Shown here piece after piece: positions 13,372 to 14,313 of a stretch of DNA of 14,313 bases. Source of the DNA: Spirochaetes bacterium GWF1_49_6 (GTDB lineage: Bacteria; Spirochaetota; Brevinematia; Brevinematales; GWF1-51-8). The stretch covers positions 30,739-45,051 of the forward strand of contig MIBD01000182.1 of assembly GCA_001829395.1 (NCBI GenBank). Direction: 5' to 3'. Numbering within the stretch: the stretch's first letter is position 1; each line of letters opens with the position of its first letter. Position numbers and translations under genes: made by a program. The notes under the pieces are model-generated. The model had not been told where the DNA came from. It made no database searches and worked only from the letters and a program-made list of their open reading frames with translations.

Positions 13372-14114
13372 TGGAACGATGGGATCTGTTTTTTGAAGTA
13401 CATAACGGCGAGACACGGGAGGGGCCCGGCAGTCTGGAAACCACGCGGAAGGCATTCTCATACATTAAGGGAATAAGTAGTGATTCTGTAATTCTTGATA
13501 TAGGATGCGGACCGGGTTGGCAGACCCTCGAACTCGCGCGGCTTTGTCCGGCGAGGGTGACCGCGATCGACCTGCACCAGCCGTTCCTCGATCTCCTGCG
13601 CCGAAACATCGAAGTAAGGAGTTATGCGGACAGGTTTACTATACGGAATATGTCCATGGGCGAGATGGATTTTCCGGCGGAATCGTTCGACCTGATCTGG
13701 TCGGAGGGCGCGATCTATAATATCGGGTTCGATCGCGGCGTCCGTGAATTCCGTCGTTTCCTGAAACCGGGCGGATATCTCGCGGTATCGGAGGCGTCAT
13801 GGCTGAAACCCGGCGCGCCCAAGGAGATCAGGGATTTCTGGAACGCGGAGTACCCGGGAATTGACACGATCGGGCATTGCTTGGAGAAACTGGACGCGGC
13901 GGGATATGGACCGGTCGCGCATTTTGCACTGCCTGACGCCGATTGGTTCGCATACTACGACCCGATGAAGGGGCGGATTGATGATATGCTGCGTCGGCAC
14001 CATGACGACCCCGACGCGCGGGAATACTACGCGATGGAACGGCATGAGTATAAGTTGTTTGAAAAGTACCGGGAATGGTACGGATATGTATTCTATATCG
14101 CGAAAAAGAAGTAA
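13368..14114 (+). CDS. SAM-dependent class I methyltransferase
   Basis: 248 residues if started at ATG 13368 (247 from the adjacent ATG at 13371). The frame stays open to 13311, but that part lies inside rsgA without a suitable ribosome site, whereas GGAAGGA (13359-13365) sits just before 13368. Motif I is DIGCGPGWQTLELA (from D44), followed by VTAIDLH, a DLIWSEGAIYNIGF segment and RFLKPGGYLAVSE, all standard for the Rossmann methyltransferase fold. The C-terminal third (DWFAYYDPMKGRI, EYKLFEKYREWYGYVFYI) is specific to its subfamily and probably binds the substrate, which I cannot name. The ATGA overlap with rsgA suggests coupling, but a ribosomal target would be speculation. Confidence 0.88.
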   Translation: MMERWDLFFEVHNGETREGPGSLETTRKAFSYIKGISSDSVILDIGCGPGWQTLELARLCPARVTAIDLHQPFLDLLRRNIEVRSYADRFTIRNMSMGEMDFPAESFDLIWSEGAIYNIGFDRGVREFRRFLKPGGYLAVSEASWLKPGAPKEIRDFWNAEYPGIDTIGHCLEKLDAAGYGPVAHFALPDADWFAYYDPMKGRIDDMLRRHHDDPDAREYYAMERHEYKLFEKYREWYGYVFYIAKKK

Positions 14115-14120
14115 AAAAAC

Positions 14121-14150
14121 GGCGGTCTCGAAAGAGGCCGCCTTATTATT
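14121..14150. terminator. Bidirectional rho-independent terminator
   Basis: GGCGGTCTC (14121-14129), a GAAA loop, and GAGGCCGCC (14134-14142) form a 9-bp stem with one GU pair. On the plus strand it is followed by TTATTATT, ending the rsgA-methyltransferase operon. On the minus strand it runs into seven T (complement of 14113-14119), a stronger tail, ending the converging gene on the right. Confidence 0.85.
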
Positions 14151-14170
14151 GCATTACGATGCAGGTACGC

Positions 14171-14313
14171 TTACTTGATGACCATCCGGTCGATGCCGTT
14201 CTTCTCGAATTCCTCGGCGTACTTATCGATAAACGGGGACTCCTTCTCGATAATCTCCTCGACTTCCATCGCGTGCAGGGTTTCGTCGCCGTACTCCGCG
14301 TGCATGTCCCGTG
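14171..14313 (-). CDS. Unidentified protein, C-terminal 46 residues
   Basis: The minus-strand frame is open from the right edge to TAA at 14173-14171. The visible tail is acidic and probably helical (HAMEVEEIIEKESPF, YAEEFEKNGIDRMVIK). Codon choice resembles the neighbouring genes and a strong terminator follows, so it is a real gene end. I recognise no family; the N-terminus is outside the window. Confidence 0.65.
   Translation of the reverse strand, partial: RDMHAEYGDETLHAMEVEEIIEKESPFIDKYAEEFEKNGIDRMVIK

Overview
The window is ordinary chromosomal DNA from a Gram-negative-type bacterium. It has roughly even GC, strong purine-rich Shine-Dalgarno sites, sigma70-like promoters, tightly overlapping operons and several signal-peptide proteins. 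Gene content (PPK1 with an HD-tailed Ppx, topA, aroK, rsgA, an FtsB-like protein, a FlgD-like Ig domain, a DUF6485-like protein) would fit an environmental lineage such as Spirochaetota. That placement is a guess from protein flavour; no rRNA or marker in the window fixes the taxon.

Layout. Positions 3-302 are the C-terminus of an SUMF1/FGE-fold protein. A consensus promoter (360-387) then starts a plus-strand operon: exopolyphosphatase (408-1973), polyphosphate kinase 1 (1970-4093) and a NagX/HGSNAT-like membrane protein (4112-5080), closed by a hairpin near 5200-5228. A second promoter (5256-5284) drives topA (5333-7459), which overlaps by 20 bases a secreted SH3-domain protein (7440-8729). 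Converging from the right is a four-gene minus-strand operon: an FtsB/DivIC-like membrane protein (11500-11084), shikimate kinase aroK (11087-10584), a two-pass membrane protein with a large extracytoplasmic domain (10575-9517) and an exported protein with a FlgD-like Ig domain (9520-8744).

The stretch 11500-12294 is the most interesting part. It holds a small cysteine-rich DUF6485-like gene whose best start codon is ACG. After it comes a near-consensus promoter with operator-like repeats that points into about 400 bases without a conventional long gene. Those bases contain several inverted repeats, a 15-codon leader-peptide-like ORF with a strong Shine-Dalgarno site, and a degenerate copy of the widespread GTCATTGCGAG-type palindromic repeat. 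rsgA (12295-13371) follows and overlaps a class I methyltransferase gene (13368-14114). A bidirectional terminator (14121-14142) separates this from the 3' end of an unidentified minus-strand gene (14313-14171).

How genes work together. Ppk and Ppx are translationally coupled and make and degrade (or sense) polyphosphate. TopA, RsgA and AroK are housekeeping functions. The minus operon mixes aroK with envelope proteins. No defence system, CRISPR array, transposase or phage gene is visible.
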